Assembly: GCF_000729995.1 (NCBI RefSeq)
Contig: NZ_JNFG01000199.1
Coordinates: 372,001-436,000 of the forward strand
Length of the DNA: 64,000 nucleotides
From: Caballeronia sordidicola
GTDB taxonomy: Bacteria; Pseudomonadota; Gammaproteobacteria; Burkholderiales; Burkholderiaceae
Direction of reading: 5' to 3'
The translations under genes were made by a program, and so were the position numbers. Of this stretch, positions 18,592-27,325 are shown one piece after another (position 1 is the stretch's first letter; each line of letters begins with the position of its first letter). The notes beneath the pieces are model-generated. The model made no database searches. It was given only the letters and a program-made list of their open reading frames with translations, and was not told where the DNA came from.

Positions 18592-19049
18592 CAGAATGCT
18601 CCCGGTCGGCGCGGCACCATCAGACGATGCTCGCCATGCTGGACGACCTGGCCGTCCTGATTGATCAGGTCCGACGGCAGCACGACGATGCCCCAGTCGG
18701 GACGGCTCTTGCTGGCGCGCATCGCGCCCACGCGGAATTTGACATGCAGCACGTCGTTGACCTTGATCGGCAGGTTGAAGTCCCAGGTCCAGCCGAGCGA
18801 CATGCCCGGCAGGAAACGGTATTCGCTTTGGGTCTTGAGGCCATCGGCAATAGACAAGCCAAACAGGCCGTGCGCGACGATCGAGCCAAAGTGGCTCGCG
18901 TTCGCGTATTCCTCGTCTACGTGGACCGGAGTGTGATCACCGGTGAGGTCGGCGTAGGCCAGAATGCGTTCTTTGGTCACCGTGTAGGCCGGGCTCACGC
19001 ATTCGTCACCCTCGTTTGCGTCATCCCAGTATTTATCGACAATCGTCAT
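18591..19049 (-). CDS. MaoC-family hydratase
   Basis: Protein of 152 residues with a single hot-dog domain. The hydratase-2 motif is clear: YADLTGDHTPVHVDEEYANASHFGSIVAHGLF, containing the catalytic Asp and His. It hydrates or dehydrates an enoyl- or hydroxyacyl-CoA (or mesaconyl-type substrate). GGAGGTG stands just before the ATG at 19049, chosen over an upstream start at 19091 that lacks family residues. Placed between VOC and CoA-transferase genes with a gap of 1 bp on one side and a 1-bp overlap on the other. Confidence 0.9.
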   Translation of the reverse strand: MTIVDKYWDDANEGDECVSPAYTVTKERILAYADLTGDHTPVHVDEEYANASHFGSIVAHGLFGLSIADGLKTQSEYRFLPGMSLGWTWDFNLPIKVNDVLHVKFRVGAMRASKSRPDWGIVVLPSDLINQDGQVVQHGEHRLMVPRRPGAF

Positions 19050-19050
19050 C

Positions 19051-19443
19051 TCACACCTCCGCACGCGGGTTGATGTCCAGCGCCCGCGCAACGCACGAGG
19101 CGGGCTTGGCCTGGATCAGTTCGACGGCGAGGCCGTCCGGCAGGCGCAACCAGTTGCGTCCTTGTGGCATTTCGCTGACGTCATAGCGTTGCGCGGCGGC
19201 CAGCGCTGCCTCCATGTCTTCGCACATCACGCCCAGGTGGCCGAGCCGGCCTTCAGGACCGTCGTGGTCCGGCTGATGGATGAATTGCAGGCCGCCGAGC
19301 GTCCAGTACTGCCGGGGTTCCTCGACGGTGCCGTCGATCTCGCGCATCGTCATGCCGAGAACATCTTCGAAAAAGCGGATGTGCCAGTGAATGTCCTTCA
19401 CCCAGATGGCGACATGCTCCAGATACGCCTTGCTGCCGTTCAT
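19051..19443 (-). CDS. VOC-family (glyoxalase/dioxygenase-like) protein
   Basis: Protein of 130 residues with one vicinal-oxygen-chelate module: LEHVAIWVKDIHWHIRFFEDVLGMTMRE gives the first beta-alpha-beta unit with a metal-binding His, and GRLGHLGVMCEDMEAALA the second; GLAVELIQ holds the expected Glu. Members isomerise, epimerise (methylmalonyl-CoA epimerase) or oxidise substrates with a divalent metal. In this operon an isomerase or epimerase role on an acyl-CoA is possible. AGGAG lies 8 nt before the ATG, which overlaps the preceding stop as ATGA. Confidence 0.87.
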   Translation of the reverse strand: MNGSKAYLEHVAIWVKDIHWHIRFFEDVLGMTMREIDGTVEEPRQYWTLGGLQFIHQPDHDGPEGRLGHLGVMCEDMEAALAAAQRYDVSEMPQGRNWLRLPDGLAVELIQAKPASCVARALDINPRAEV

Positions 19444-20390
19444 GCGGTTGTCTCCTCATGTTGTCGGTCGCTCATGGCACGCTCGATGCCCTTGATGCAG
19501 GCCACCAGCGTCGCGTTGACCGGGGTCGGCACGCCGTGCCGTTGTCCCCAGCGCACGACCGCGCCGTTGATAAAGTCGATTTCGGTGATGGATCCTTTTT
19601 CGAGGCTTTGCAGCATCGAGGTCTTGAACGCCGGCGAGAGTCCTTCGCCGGCGAGGGCCCACGGGCGTTCAGGATCGGTGGTGGAGAGCGTCACGCCAGC
19701 GGCATGGGCGACTGCCATCGCTTCGGCGACCGCCGCAAGCGCCGTCGTCTTCAGAACCGGTTCGTCGTAGAGTTGACCGTAGGTCAGGCCGGTGGCGCCG
19801 GTCAGCGCGCCTGTCGCGACATTGACCAGCAGCTTGTCCCACATCGTGCCGACAATGTTGTCGCTGACCGTGGTGGCCAGTCCGGCAGCGTTAAAGGTTT
19901 CAGCGATCGCCGTCGCGCGGGAAGTGATTCCGCCGTCGAGCTCGCCGATGTAGGTAGCCTTGCCGGCGACACCGGACTCGATGTGCCCCGGATTGCGCAT
20001 TACCCCGCCAACGTACGTCTTGCCGGCCAGCACCCGATCGCGACCCACGATGTCGGCAAGCACATCTTCGTGTCCAAGGCCGTTCTGCAACGACAGGACG
20101 AGCGTTTCGGGTCCTATTAGTTCCAGTGCGCCGCGCATCGCGGCGGCGGTATGAAATGACTTGACCAGCACGACAACCAGATCGACGACGCCGGCTTCGG
20201 CGGCCCGTGTCGTGGCGCGGACCTTCACGTGACGGGAGCCGCTCGCATCGTCCACCTTTAGACCGTCACGCCTCATCGCCTTCACGTGCGCCGCCGAGCG
20301 GTTCAGCAACCAGACCTCGTTGCCCCCTTCGGTCAGCGCCGCGCCAATAGCGCAGCCCAGCGCCCCTGCACCCAGAATCGCAATCTTCAC
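19440..20390 (-). CDS. 2-dehydropantoate 2-reductase family protein
   Basis: Protein of 316 residues starting at GTG 20390, where AAGGAG lies 6 nt upstream and the NADPH-binding motif KIAILGAGALGCAIG begins at once. The rest fits ketopantoate reductases: SFHTAAAM, LSLQNGLGHEDVL, NIVGTMWDKLLVNVATGALTG (catalytic Lys and substrate Asn region). As the first gene of a five-gene overlapping operon with CoA-transferase and MaoC, it probably reduces another 2-oxo acid rather than ketopantoate. Divergent from a LysR regulator. Confidence 0.87.
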   Translation of the reverse strand: MKIAILGAGALGCAIGAALTEGGNEVWLLNRSAAHVKAMRRDGLKVDDASGSRHVKVRATTRAAEAGVVDLVVVLVKSFHTAAAMRGALELIGPETLVLSLQNGLGHEDVLADIVGRDRVLAGKTYVGGVMRNPGHIESGVAGKATYIGELDGGITSRATAIAETFNAAGLATTVSDNIVGTMWDKLLVNVATGALTGATGLTYGQLYDEPVLKTTALAAVAEAMAVAHAAGVTLSTTDPERPWALAGEGLSPAFKTSMLQSLEKGSITEIDFINGAVVRWGQRHGVPTPVNATLVACIKGIERAMSDRQHEETTA

Positions 20391-20454
20391 TGCAGTCTCC
20401 TTAACATGGAGATCAAGATACGAGCCGGCGTTCATATCGGCAATACAATGATTA

Positions 20455-20468
20455 CAATGACGTCATTG
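20455..20468. promoter_or_regulatory. palindromic site in the LysR/operon divergent region
   Basis: CAATGACGTCATTG is a perfect 14-bp palindrome 17 bp before the LysR start and 64 bp before the first operon gene. Two more CAAT half-sites precede it (CAATACAATGATTACAATGA), so several regulator contacts are possible. Likely bound by the adjacent LysR protein. Confidence 0.5.
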
Positions 20469-20485
20469 CGAGAGGCAATAGTCCT

Positions 20486-21391
20486 ATGAACTCGACCGAA
20501 CTTCCTGACCTGAAGCTGCTGCAGTTGTTTGATCTCCTCTACGATGTCCGCAGCGTCACCCGCGTGGCCGAGCAGCTCGGACAGAGTCAGCCGACGATCA
20601 GCATCTGGCTGGGCCGTTTGCGGGAGCATCTGCAGGACCCGCTGTTCGTACGTACACCGGGCGGGATGGCGCCGACGCCACAAGCCGATGCGCTGATCGG
20701 GCCGTGCCGGGAGATTCTCGAATCGCTGCGGCGCTTCGCTGCCTGGGAAATCGCGTTCGATCCCGCCACGGCGAAACGGCGCTTCCGTATCTGCATGACG
20801 GACGCCAGTCACATCACGCTGCTCCCACGAATGCTGGCGCACGTGCGCGCGCTGGCGCCGGGTATACGCCTGGAAGCGGCGGGTATCGACGGCAATACCG
20901 AACGGGCACTGGAATCTGGCGAAGCCGACCTTGCGATTGGCCACGTGCCCTGGCTTGGCGGTGGGATTTACCAACAGCAGTTATACATGCAGGATTGGGT
21001 GTGTCTGACGAATCGCCATCACCCGCGTCTGAGGGCCAAACTTGGGTTGAAGCATTACCGCGCGGAGGGACATGTCGCGATCGCGGCGGGGACGGGCGCG
21101 CAACTACTTGAACAGGCGCTGGTGCGCGAGCATATCGAGCGCGACGTGGTGCTGGAGTTGCCGGGGTTCCTCGGGCTGGGAGCGATCATCAAAAACACCG
21201 ACCTGATTGCGACTCTGCCTCGACACATTGGTGAGACGCTGGCGAAAGTCAATGATCTCGCGGTGCATCCCTGTCCAGTTCCTGTTGATGGCTTTGCAGT
21301 TCGTCAGCACTGGCACGCCAGATATCATCACGAAGCGGGAAATCGTTGGCTGCGAAGTCTGGTCGTGCAGTTGTTCTGCAGTGCGGGTTGA
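20486..21391 (+). CDS. LysR-family regulator, NahR/NodD-like
   Basis: Protein of 301 residues. HTH: DLKLLQLFDLLYDVRSVTRVAEQLGQSQPTISIWLGRLREHLQDPLFVRTPGGMAPTPQA, the pattern of the NodD/NahR/LinR subgroup that senses aromatic or related acids. The ligand domain spans about 95-300 (RRFRICMTDASHITLLPRMLAHV). It is divergent from the CoA-transferase/MaoC operon and most likely activates it when its substrate is present. Confidence 0.9.
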   Translation: MNSTELPDLKLLQLFDLLYDVRSVTRVAEQLGQSQPTISIWLGRLREHLQDPLFVRTPGGMAPTPQADALIGPCREILESLRRFAAWEIAFDPATAKRRFRICMTDASHITLLPRMLAHVRALAPGIRLEAAGIDGNTERALESGEADLAIGHVPWLGGGIYQQQLYMQDWVCLTNRHHPRLRAKLGLKHYRAEGHVAIAAGTGAQLLEQALVREHIERDVVLELPGFLGLGAIIKNTDLIATLPRHIGETLAKVNDLAVHPCPVPVDGFAVRQHWHARYHHEAGNRWLRSLVVQLFCSAG

Positions 21392-21541
21392 GCGCAGGAC
21401 TCTGGCCACGCGTCGTGTCCCGCGCCCGAAACACTATCCACGTGGGAGAGGCCGAACTCAAGCGCGGCTTGCCGGACGCCATCAAAGCACCGCGTCGCGA
21501 ACGGCAGCGGCCCATAGTCAAAGATTCGTCTTGCTCGAAGG

Positions 21542-22108
21542 TCACCGATCGCCAGAGGCGTCAGGCCCGACGCCTGAACGCCACGACGCCATCGTCTGAA
21601 AAACACCATCACGTCTGACCAGCGCGTGCAAAAGCGCCGCCGCCAGGTGCAGCACGATCAGCGCAAAGAAGCATAGCGCGAGCGTCCTATGCGCATTCCA
21701 GAGCAGCGAGTGCAGGCTGTTGCTATGCGGCAGGATGGACGGCAAGCGTACGCCGAACACCACGACGGGATAATCAGCCGCCGACAGCATGCCCCATCCG
21801 ATCAGCGGAAGTCCAATCATCAGCAAGTAGAAAGCAAGATGCGAAAGGTGGGCGGCGAGTTTCATCGGTACCGGCATCGCGGCCGGCAGCGGTGGCGCGC
21901 CGCGCTTGAACCTCACTACCAGGCGAATCAGCCCCAGCACGAGAATCACGATGCCCAGCGGCTTGTGGATGGACACGAGCGTCAGATAATCCGGGCGAAT
22001 GGTGGACACCATCCCGACACCGATGAACAGCATCGCCAGAATGCAAATCGCCATGAGCCAGTGAAGAACACGTTGCAGCGGTGTGAAGCGATCGTGGATC
22101 GGGGTCAT
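21542..22108 (-). CDS. cytochrome b561 family protein
   Basis: Protein of 188 residues with four membrane helices and the heme-ligand histidines of bacterial cytochrome b561: FTPLQRVLHWLMA, SIHKPLGIV, HLAFYLLMIGLPLIGW and HRTLALCFFALIVLH. It passes electrons from the quinone pool toward the periplasm. Its ATG overlaps the stop of the upstream exported catalase-like gene (ATGA), so the two are co-translated; it is the natural electron donor or membrane partner of that protein. Confidence 0.9.
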   Translation of the reverse strand: MTPIHDRFTPLQRVLHWLMAICILAMLFIGVGMVSTIRPDYLTLVSIHKPLGIVILVLGLIRLVVRFKRGAPPLPAAMPVPMKLAAHLSHLAFYLLMIGLPLIGWGMLSAADYPVVVFGVRLPSILPHSNSLHSLLWNAHRTLALCFFALIVLHLAAALLHALVRRDGVFQTMASWRSGVGPDASGDR

Positions 22109-23166
22109 TGCGTGGTTCCTCCCGCCGGGGTGTGCGGATAGTCCTTATCCTCAGCGGTCCGCCGGTTGAACGAGACCGAATAGGCGGCTGAGCGCGCGGC
22201 GGGAAACGGATCGTCCGAGACGTGCATGCCGGGCGGCAAAACAGTGGGATCGAAGTTGAGATCTCGGCACGGCCCGTCCGGCTCAGGTTCGATGGCGTTG
22301 ACCACCAGCGTACCCGCCTCCACCTTGCGTCGATCCTCCGGCCACGCTTTGGTGGGGTCCGCAGTCGGGTCGCCGGGATTGGCAACCGTGACGACCAGCG
22401 TCCATTTTTGCGGCGCGCTGTGCACGCGCTGCGTGATATCCGCGTCGAGGAAGTCATCGCCACGCGCCTTCAACTGGTCGGGGGTGACGGCCTCAGGCTG
22501 CGCGGCCGGCACAAAAGACCAGCGCACGGCCTGATCCTGTCCCGCGGCATCGGTGAAGATAAAGCTGTTGAGGCTGTTGTACTGCTCCTGCGCAAAAGAG
22601 CCCGTCCACGGTGCGCTGCCGGCCCACGCCGCAAACGCCCCGAACTCCGGGTGCGCGCCAATAAAATTCTTCATGGCGTCCGGATCGCTCTTGTCGCCCG
22701 CGGCCTTGAGCAAAGCATAGAAGGCCTGCGGTGTGGAGACCGCGAAGATGGGGGCGTCGATCATCGCCGAGCGCCACTCGCTGCCATCCGGTGCGACGAT
22801 GCGTAGACTCAGGCCCCGGACCCGAACCGTGGCGTCCGGCGCCTTAGGGTCGGCCGTAGCAAGGTTGAAACGACCCGTGACCGGGTACGAGCCCGCCGCG
22901 AACATGGGCGCTTTGGACAAGGCCACCGCCGCGCCATTCGATTCGAAAGTGCCGGTAAAGCACACGCCTTTGGCGTGATTGCGCCGGAAGCCGAGAGCCG
23001 CGCCGCCCGGCGGCGCAAGACCGTTGACGATCTTTGCCGGCGTCAAACGCCCCGGCGAGAGCCAGCCGGCCGTAAAGGCGAAGGCGGCGACCAGCGCGAC
23101 CACGACGACCGCGATCAGGGCCAGCGAACGGACTGTGGATGTGTTGGAAGCCGGTCTGTCGTCCAT
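22105..23166 (-). CDS. exported catalase-family peroxidase (SrpA-like)
   Basis: Protein of 353 residues with an N-terminal membrane anchor/signal (LALIAVVVVALVAAFAF) and the catalase-like core: GFRRNHAKGVCFTGTF (distal His), PVTGRFNLA, VRGLSLRI. The group is typified by SrpA and by periplasmic peroxidases that pair with cytochrome b561, as here. It probably reduces peroxides in the periplasm using electrons from the adjacent b561. Expression from the 388-bp upstream region; no regulator is directly adjacent. Confidence 0.87.
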   Translation of the reverse strand: MDDRPASNTSTVRSLALIAVVVVALVAAFAFTAGWLSPGRLTPAKIVNGLAPPGGAALGFRRNHAKGVCFTGTFESNGAAVALSKAPMFAAGSYPVTGRFNLATADPKAPDATVRVRGLSLRIVAPDGSEWRSAMIDAPIFAVSTPQAFYALLKAAGDKSDPDAMKNFIGAHPEFGAFAAWAGSAPWTGSFAQEQYNSLNSFIFTDAAGQDQAVRWSFVPAAQPEAVTPDQLKARGDDFLDADITQRVHSAPQKWTLVVTVANPGDPTADPTKAWPEDRRKVEAGTLVVNAIEPEPDGPCRDLNFDPTVLPPGMHVSDDPFPAARSAAYSVSFNRRTAEDKDYPHTPAGGTTQ

Positions 23167-23554
23167 CTATCTCTCCTGTTGGAGAATGCCGGGCACGCGT
23201 GCCGGCACATGTGAAGAAAGAGGAAATCTCCTGACGCTCATCCAGTCTATGTAAAAAGCTGAACTTCAGGCAATCAAAAATCTTTCTTCTGATATTCCTA
23301 AGTGGAATATCAGGTCGCGAGGCCAAGCGTGGCGGCAATAGTACCGGACGGTCGATATTGCGCCCCCGGCCTGGATCTGCGCAGATGAGGTGTTACTGCG
23401 GCATTGCGGAGTTTGGAATAAGTGCGGAAGAAGCGGGTGACGATAGCGTGCGCGCTCTATCGATTAGTAAAACGAATAAAATAATCGGCGCACTCGGCGA
23501 GAGGCAGTGTTTTTCGCCCCTGTAAAGAGCGATTGGAGAACCTCGCCTGTCACA
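23167..23554. other. intergenic region, promoter of the peroxidase pair
   Basis: No gene recognised. TTCTGATATTCCTAAGTGGAATATCAGG at about 23286-23313 contains the inverted repeat CTGATATTCC / GGAATATCAG (perfect 10-bp arms, 6-base centre), about 120 bp before the peroxidase start, a plausible operator or leader hairpin. Confidence 0.55.
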
Positions 23555-24391
23555 TCACTGATCGGTGTTGGAAGGCCTCGCCGCGCAATCGTGCGCGGTG
23601 AGCTTGCTCACGATCGCAATGGTTTCGCCGTCGGCGGGGAACAGCATTTCAAGCGCCAGTTCGGAGAGAGTGACGTCGGTCGGCGTACCAAAGACCGTGG
23701 TGGTGTTGAGGAACGATAGAACACCCTCATCCGTCGCGATCTTGAGCGGCGTCGCAAAACGCACCGGGCCTTCGGTGACATCCTCAACCGCTCCGGCCGC
23801 TACCTGCGGATAGGCCAGGATCTCCGCGAGTAGCGCCTGGACGCCCGGCTCCGCCCTGGCTTCAATCTGCTGGCGCAGGACGGTGATCACATGCGCGCGC
23901 CACTCGGAAAGGTTGACGATCCGCGGCGCCATGGCTCGCGGATGAAGCATGAGGCGCACTGCGTTGACCGGTGGGCGCAGGAACTCGGCGGCAACATCCA
24001 CATACAGCTGCGGCAGCACAGCGTTCGACAGGACGATGTTCCAATGACGGTCGACCGCGAAAGCCGGATAAGGTTTGTGCGCCTGTATGACCTGCTCGAT
24101 CGCCTGCCTTGCAGCGGCGAGTTCCTCAAACGATCGCTCCTGATAGGCCGGCGCAAAACCGGCAGCCAGAAGAAGCAGGTTGCGCTCGCGAAGCGGCACA
24201 TCGAGGTGTTCGGCGAGACGAACGACCATTTCCCGGCTTGGTTGCGCGCGGCCCGTTTCCAGATAGCTCAGATGCCGCGTCGAGGTGTTGGCTGCGCCAG
24301 CCAGGTCCATTTGTGTGAGCCGACGGCGCTGCCGCCAACGGTTTAGCAACATTCCGAAGGGCGCTGGATCGGCATTCATATGGAGGTTCAT
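23555..24391 (-). CDS. XRE-family regulator with MmyB-like ligand domain
   Basis: Protein of 278 residues. N-terminal helix-turn-helix: LNRWRQRRRLTQMDLAGAANTSTRHLSYLETGRAQPSREMVVRLAEHLDVPLRERN. The C-terminal part (AFAVDRHWNIVLSNAVLPQL; LRPPVNAVRLMLHPRAMAPRIVNLSEWR) is the MmyB-like PAS-type ligand domain common in Actinobacteria and Burkholderiaceae. It is divergent from an NTF2-like protein gene and an MFS pump further on, its probable targets. Two nearby ATGs at the start; the first is given. Confidence 0.88.
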   Translation of the reverse strand: MNLHMNADPAPFGMLLNRWRQRRRLTQMDLAGAANTSTRHLSYLETGRAQPSREMVVRLAEHLDVPLRERNLLLLAAGFAPAYQERSFEELAAARQAIEQVIQAHKPYPAFAVDRHWNIVLSNAVLPQLYVDVAAEFLRPPVNAVRLMLHPRAMAPRIVNLSEWRAHVITVLRQQIEARAEPGVQALLAEILAYPQVAAGAVEDVTEGPVRFATPLKIATDEGVLSFLNTTTVFGTPTDVTLSELALEMLFPADGETIAIVSKLTAHDCAARPSNTDQ

Positions 24392-24568
24392 ATTTTTACT
24401 CTAGCAAGATATCCGGCTCCTCGCCATGACTCCGCAGGTCAAGTTCTGGTGACCTGACTCATGCTTCATGACCTCGGAGGTCATCGACCGTGGCACGACT
24501 CAAGCGCACAGTCGAGTCCATGGTGCTGCCGGCCCCGGCAGAAAGCCACTATCCAGGGAGAGCTTGTC

Positions 24569-24931
24569 ATGAACGAAGCTGAAAAGTTGGCGGAGCGCTA
24601 CGTCGCCGTCTGGAACGAGACCGATCCACAAATACGCCGCGAAAGCATCGCTGCACTCTGGGCGCCGGAGGGCGTCCACTACGTGGGAAGCCGGGAAGTC
24701 CAGGGCTTCGATGCGCTGGAGCAGCGCATCACAGGCTCGCACGAGAAGAATGTCCGCGATGGCGGCCATCGTTTCAGGGTAAGCGCTGTCCACGCCCTGC
24801 AGGACGCTGTCATGGTGGACTGGCACATGGTGTCGAGCACGGAAGACGCCGTCGTCGCCACAGGTCGCGAAGTCTTTATCGTCGATACCAATCATCGCAT
24901 TCTCATCGACTATCAGTTCATCGTCGGCTAA
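24569..24931 (+). CDS. SnoaL/NTF2-like protein
   Basis: Protein of 120 residues with the cone-shaped NTF2-like fold pattern: AERYVAVWNETDPQIRRESIAALWAPEGVHYVGSREVQGFDALEQRI, then alternating strands ending RILIDYQFIV. Such proteins bind small molecules or act as cyclases/isomerases; here nothing indicates the ligand. GGGAG precedes the ATG at 24569 by about 10 nt. Divergent from the XRE/MmyB gene, a pairing often seen in which the regulator controls the small enzyme. Confidence 0.75.
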   Translation: MNEAEKLAERYVAVWNETDPQIRRESIAALWAPEGVHYVGSREVQGFDALEQRITGSHEKNVRDGGHRFRVSAVHALQDAVMVDWHMVSSTEDAVVATGREVFIVDTNHRILIDYQFIVG

Positions 24932-25128
24932 GGAGATGAGCATCGGTGTCGTGCAGGAAAGCCGCAGCATGCAGTCAGTTTTTCATTATTCGGGTTTCCC
25001 GACAGATGAATTCGGATTGCCTTTCTTTATCCATGACGCTGATCCTCTTAGGATTCACCCTAACCCAGACCCGGGAGACGCGACGTTGCGCCATTCCTGT
25101 ATCGCATGAACCTTAGGGAATCTTATCG

Positions 25129-26751
25129 ATGCTCCAGCGCACCACGAATGCTTCCCCGACAGCGCCGCGGTCCACGCGCGCCAAAGCCCTTGTTCTCATT
25201 GCGGTGATTTTGGCGTGTATCAGCTTGCCCTTGAGTCTCTCGGCAGGACCCGCTGCCCAAACCTTCATCAGTCGTGACCTTGCGGGAGGGACTGTTGCTC
25301 TTTCCTGGATCACGAATGCGTTCATGCTCGCCTGCGGCAGCACCCTGATGGTGGCGGGTGCGCTTGCCGATCACTACGGCCGCAAGAAAATCTTCTTCGT
25401 CGGCATGTTGGTCATGACGATCGTTTCGCTTGTGATGCCGCTCGCACCCAGCGTTTTGTGGCTTGATTTTCTTCGCGTTCCGCATGGTCTTGCGGCTGCC
25501 TGTGCCTATGCCGGCGGTGTGTCGATGCTGGCCCAGGAATTTGAAGGTCCCGCACGCGTCAGGATTTTTAGTCTTATCGGCATCGCGTTTGGCGCAGGCC
25601 TCGCGTTCGGCCCGACCCTTGCCGGCATCCTGATCGCTTTTTACAACTGGCACGCGGTCTTTCTCAGCAGCGCGGTGATCAGTTTTATCGCACTGATCTT
25701 GTGCATTTTCTTCATGACGGACAGCAAGAATGCGTCGGTGCATGGTCTCGACTGGGCCGGCGCCGGCACCTTCACGCTCATGCTGACGCTCTTCACTTTC
25801 GCGGTCGTTGAAGCCCCGGTGCATGGATGGACAGGCCCCCTTGTCCTGGGACTCTTCGCGGCGAGCGCTCTGGTGCTGGTCCTGTTTATTGTGATCGAGA
25901 CGAAAGTCTTGAATCCCATGCTCGATCTCAGCCTGTTTCGCTATCCGCGTTTCGTAGGCGCGCAACTTCTGCCGCTCGCGACAGCGTATTCATATATTGC
26001 GCTGCTCGTCATTTTGCCGCTGCGGTTCATCGGGATCGAAGGGCTCAATGCCCTGGATGCCGGAATACTGATGCTTTATTTTTCAGCGCCGCTGCTTTTT
26101 ATTCCATTCCTGTCGGCGATGCTTACCCGTTTCATTCCGGTTGGCATCCTCTCGGGTCTGGGCATGCTTATCTCGGTCGCAGGGCTCTTTCTACTCACCC
26201 AGGTGCCGCTCGGAGATCATGGCATCCTGATGCGCGTGGATCTGCTTCTGATCGGTCTGGGCGCCGCCATTCCATGGGGGCTGATGGACAACCTTGCCGT
26301 GAGCGTTGTCCCTAGCGAGAAAGCCGGGATGGCTGTCGGTATCTTTGGCGCTTTGCGCGTCTCGATCGATAGCACTGCCATGGCCATTGTGGGTTCATTG
26401 CTGGCGTTTTTCGCTCGGCAAACCCTGACCGACATCAGGCCCGATCAGAATGCGGATTCCCTGGCATCAGGTGCGGCGCAACTCGCCGCCGGAACGCTGG
26501 CAAAAGCCGGATCGATCCTTTCGGGCTTCGATCACGCGCACCTGCTCCTGGCCTATGATCTTGCGTTCAAGAAGCTTCTCTGGGTAGCAATTATTCTGAC
26601 CTTGATTGCTGCCGTTCTGGTCTTTGCACTCCTTGGGCGGGTTCGCTCCGACCACGGAGAAGTCACGGGAGGAAAGGAGAACGAAGCGGAGAACGAAGCG
26701 CGTCGTGGCGTATCTTCGCCGTTAGCAGAAGAAGCTCCGGTCCTGGATTAG
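25129..26751 (+). CDS. MFS transporter, DHA2 (14-helix) family
   Basis: Protein of 540 residues with about 14 membrane segments. Motif A-type G-x-x-x-D-x-x-G-R-K-K-x(2) is present as GALADHYGRKKIFFVG, and LSWITNAFMLACGSTLMVAG is typical of DHA2 pumps (QacA/EmrB relatives). Probably exports a drug-like compound by proton antiport. The C-terminus is a polar tail with a short repeat (ENEAENEA). No membrane fusion partner adjacent, so it likely works alone. Confidence 0.87.
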   Translation: MLQRTTNASPTAPRSTRAKALVLIAVILACISLPLSLSAGPAAQTFISRDLAGGTVALSWITNAFMLACGSTLMVAGALADHYGRKKIFFVGMLVMTIVSLVMPLAPSVLWLDFLRVPHGLAAACAYAGGVSMLAQEFEGPARVRIFSLIGIAFGAGLAFGPTLAGILIAFYNWHAVFLSSAVISFIALILCIFFMTDSKNASVHGLDWAGAGTFTLMLTLFTFAVVEAPVHGWTGPLVLGLFAASALVLVLFIVIETKVLNPMLDLSLFRYPRFVGAQLLPLATAYSYIALLVILPLRFIGIEGLNALDAGILMLYFSAPLLFIPFLSAMLTRFIPVGILSGLGMLISVAGLFLLTQVPLGDHGILMRVDLLLIGLGAAIPWGLMDNLAVSVVPSEKAGMAVGIFGALRVSIDSTAMAIVGSLLAFFARQTLTDIRPDQNADSLASGAAQLAAGTLAKAGSILSGFDHAHLLLAYDLAFKKLLWVAIILTLIAAVLVFALLGRVRSDHGEVTGGKENEAENEARRGVSSPLAEEAPVLD

Positions 26752-26909
26752 CGGCTTGCTGAATAGTGGCTTGGCGCCGAGACACGCATCATTGACCCTG
26801 CGCTCCGATCCCTGGTCGATCACAAGTACTAAGCGCCCCGCCTGGACACATCCACTTTGCCGATACGCGCCTTCAACTCGCGCGCAGTTGAAGCAACCGT
26901 GCGCTCTGG

Positions 26910-27262
26910 ATCTGCGCTGCCGCACATGTTTCGAATTTCCTGATCGACGGCATGCCGGACGAAATGCCGGGCGTACCGCTTGCGTGGGACAACGTGGTGT
27001 ACCGGGGCGAGGGGCTCGGCTACGTGGTCTCGACCCATCAGGACATTCGTGTATCGCCACCTCGACGCTCCGTGTTCTCAGCGTACCAGGCCCTGAGCAC
27101 CGGGGATCCGGACACTACCCGCCGGTGGCTCGAAACAGCGAGTCCCGAGGCGTTGCGCGAGCAAGCCGCAATCGATTTGCGTCTCGCCTACGGTCGCAAC
27201 CTGTGGGCTCACGCGACGCAACTCGAAGTCACCCTGCGGGGCCACGCGACGGAGATAAATCG
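26910..27262 (+). pseudogene. remnant of an FAD-dependent oxidoreductase gene
   Basis: About 115 codons read as the C-terminal part of a flavoprotein family: PGVPLAWDNVVYRGEGLGYV, THQDI, VFSAYQAL, then DLRLAYGRNLWAHATQLEV and RGHA. No FAD-binding N-terminus exists upstream (the MFS gene ends 160 bp before), there is no start signal, and the frame runs off into the antisense of the porin gene. It is a decayed 3' piece left by an old rearrangement. Confidence 0.6.
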
Positions 27263-27325
27263 GCAGCATGGCTTACATTCATGCTGCCGGCCAGATCACC
27301 CCACGCGTACTCCGGAAAATCCACT

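Noticed and set aside
17173..18660. Open frame of 495 codons on the plus strand
   Set aside because: It lies wholly antisense to the CoA-transferase and dehydrogenase genes, whose protein families are certain; long mirror frames are usual in GC-rich DNA and its product has no family features.
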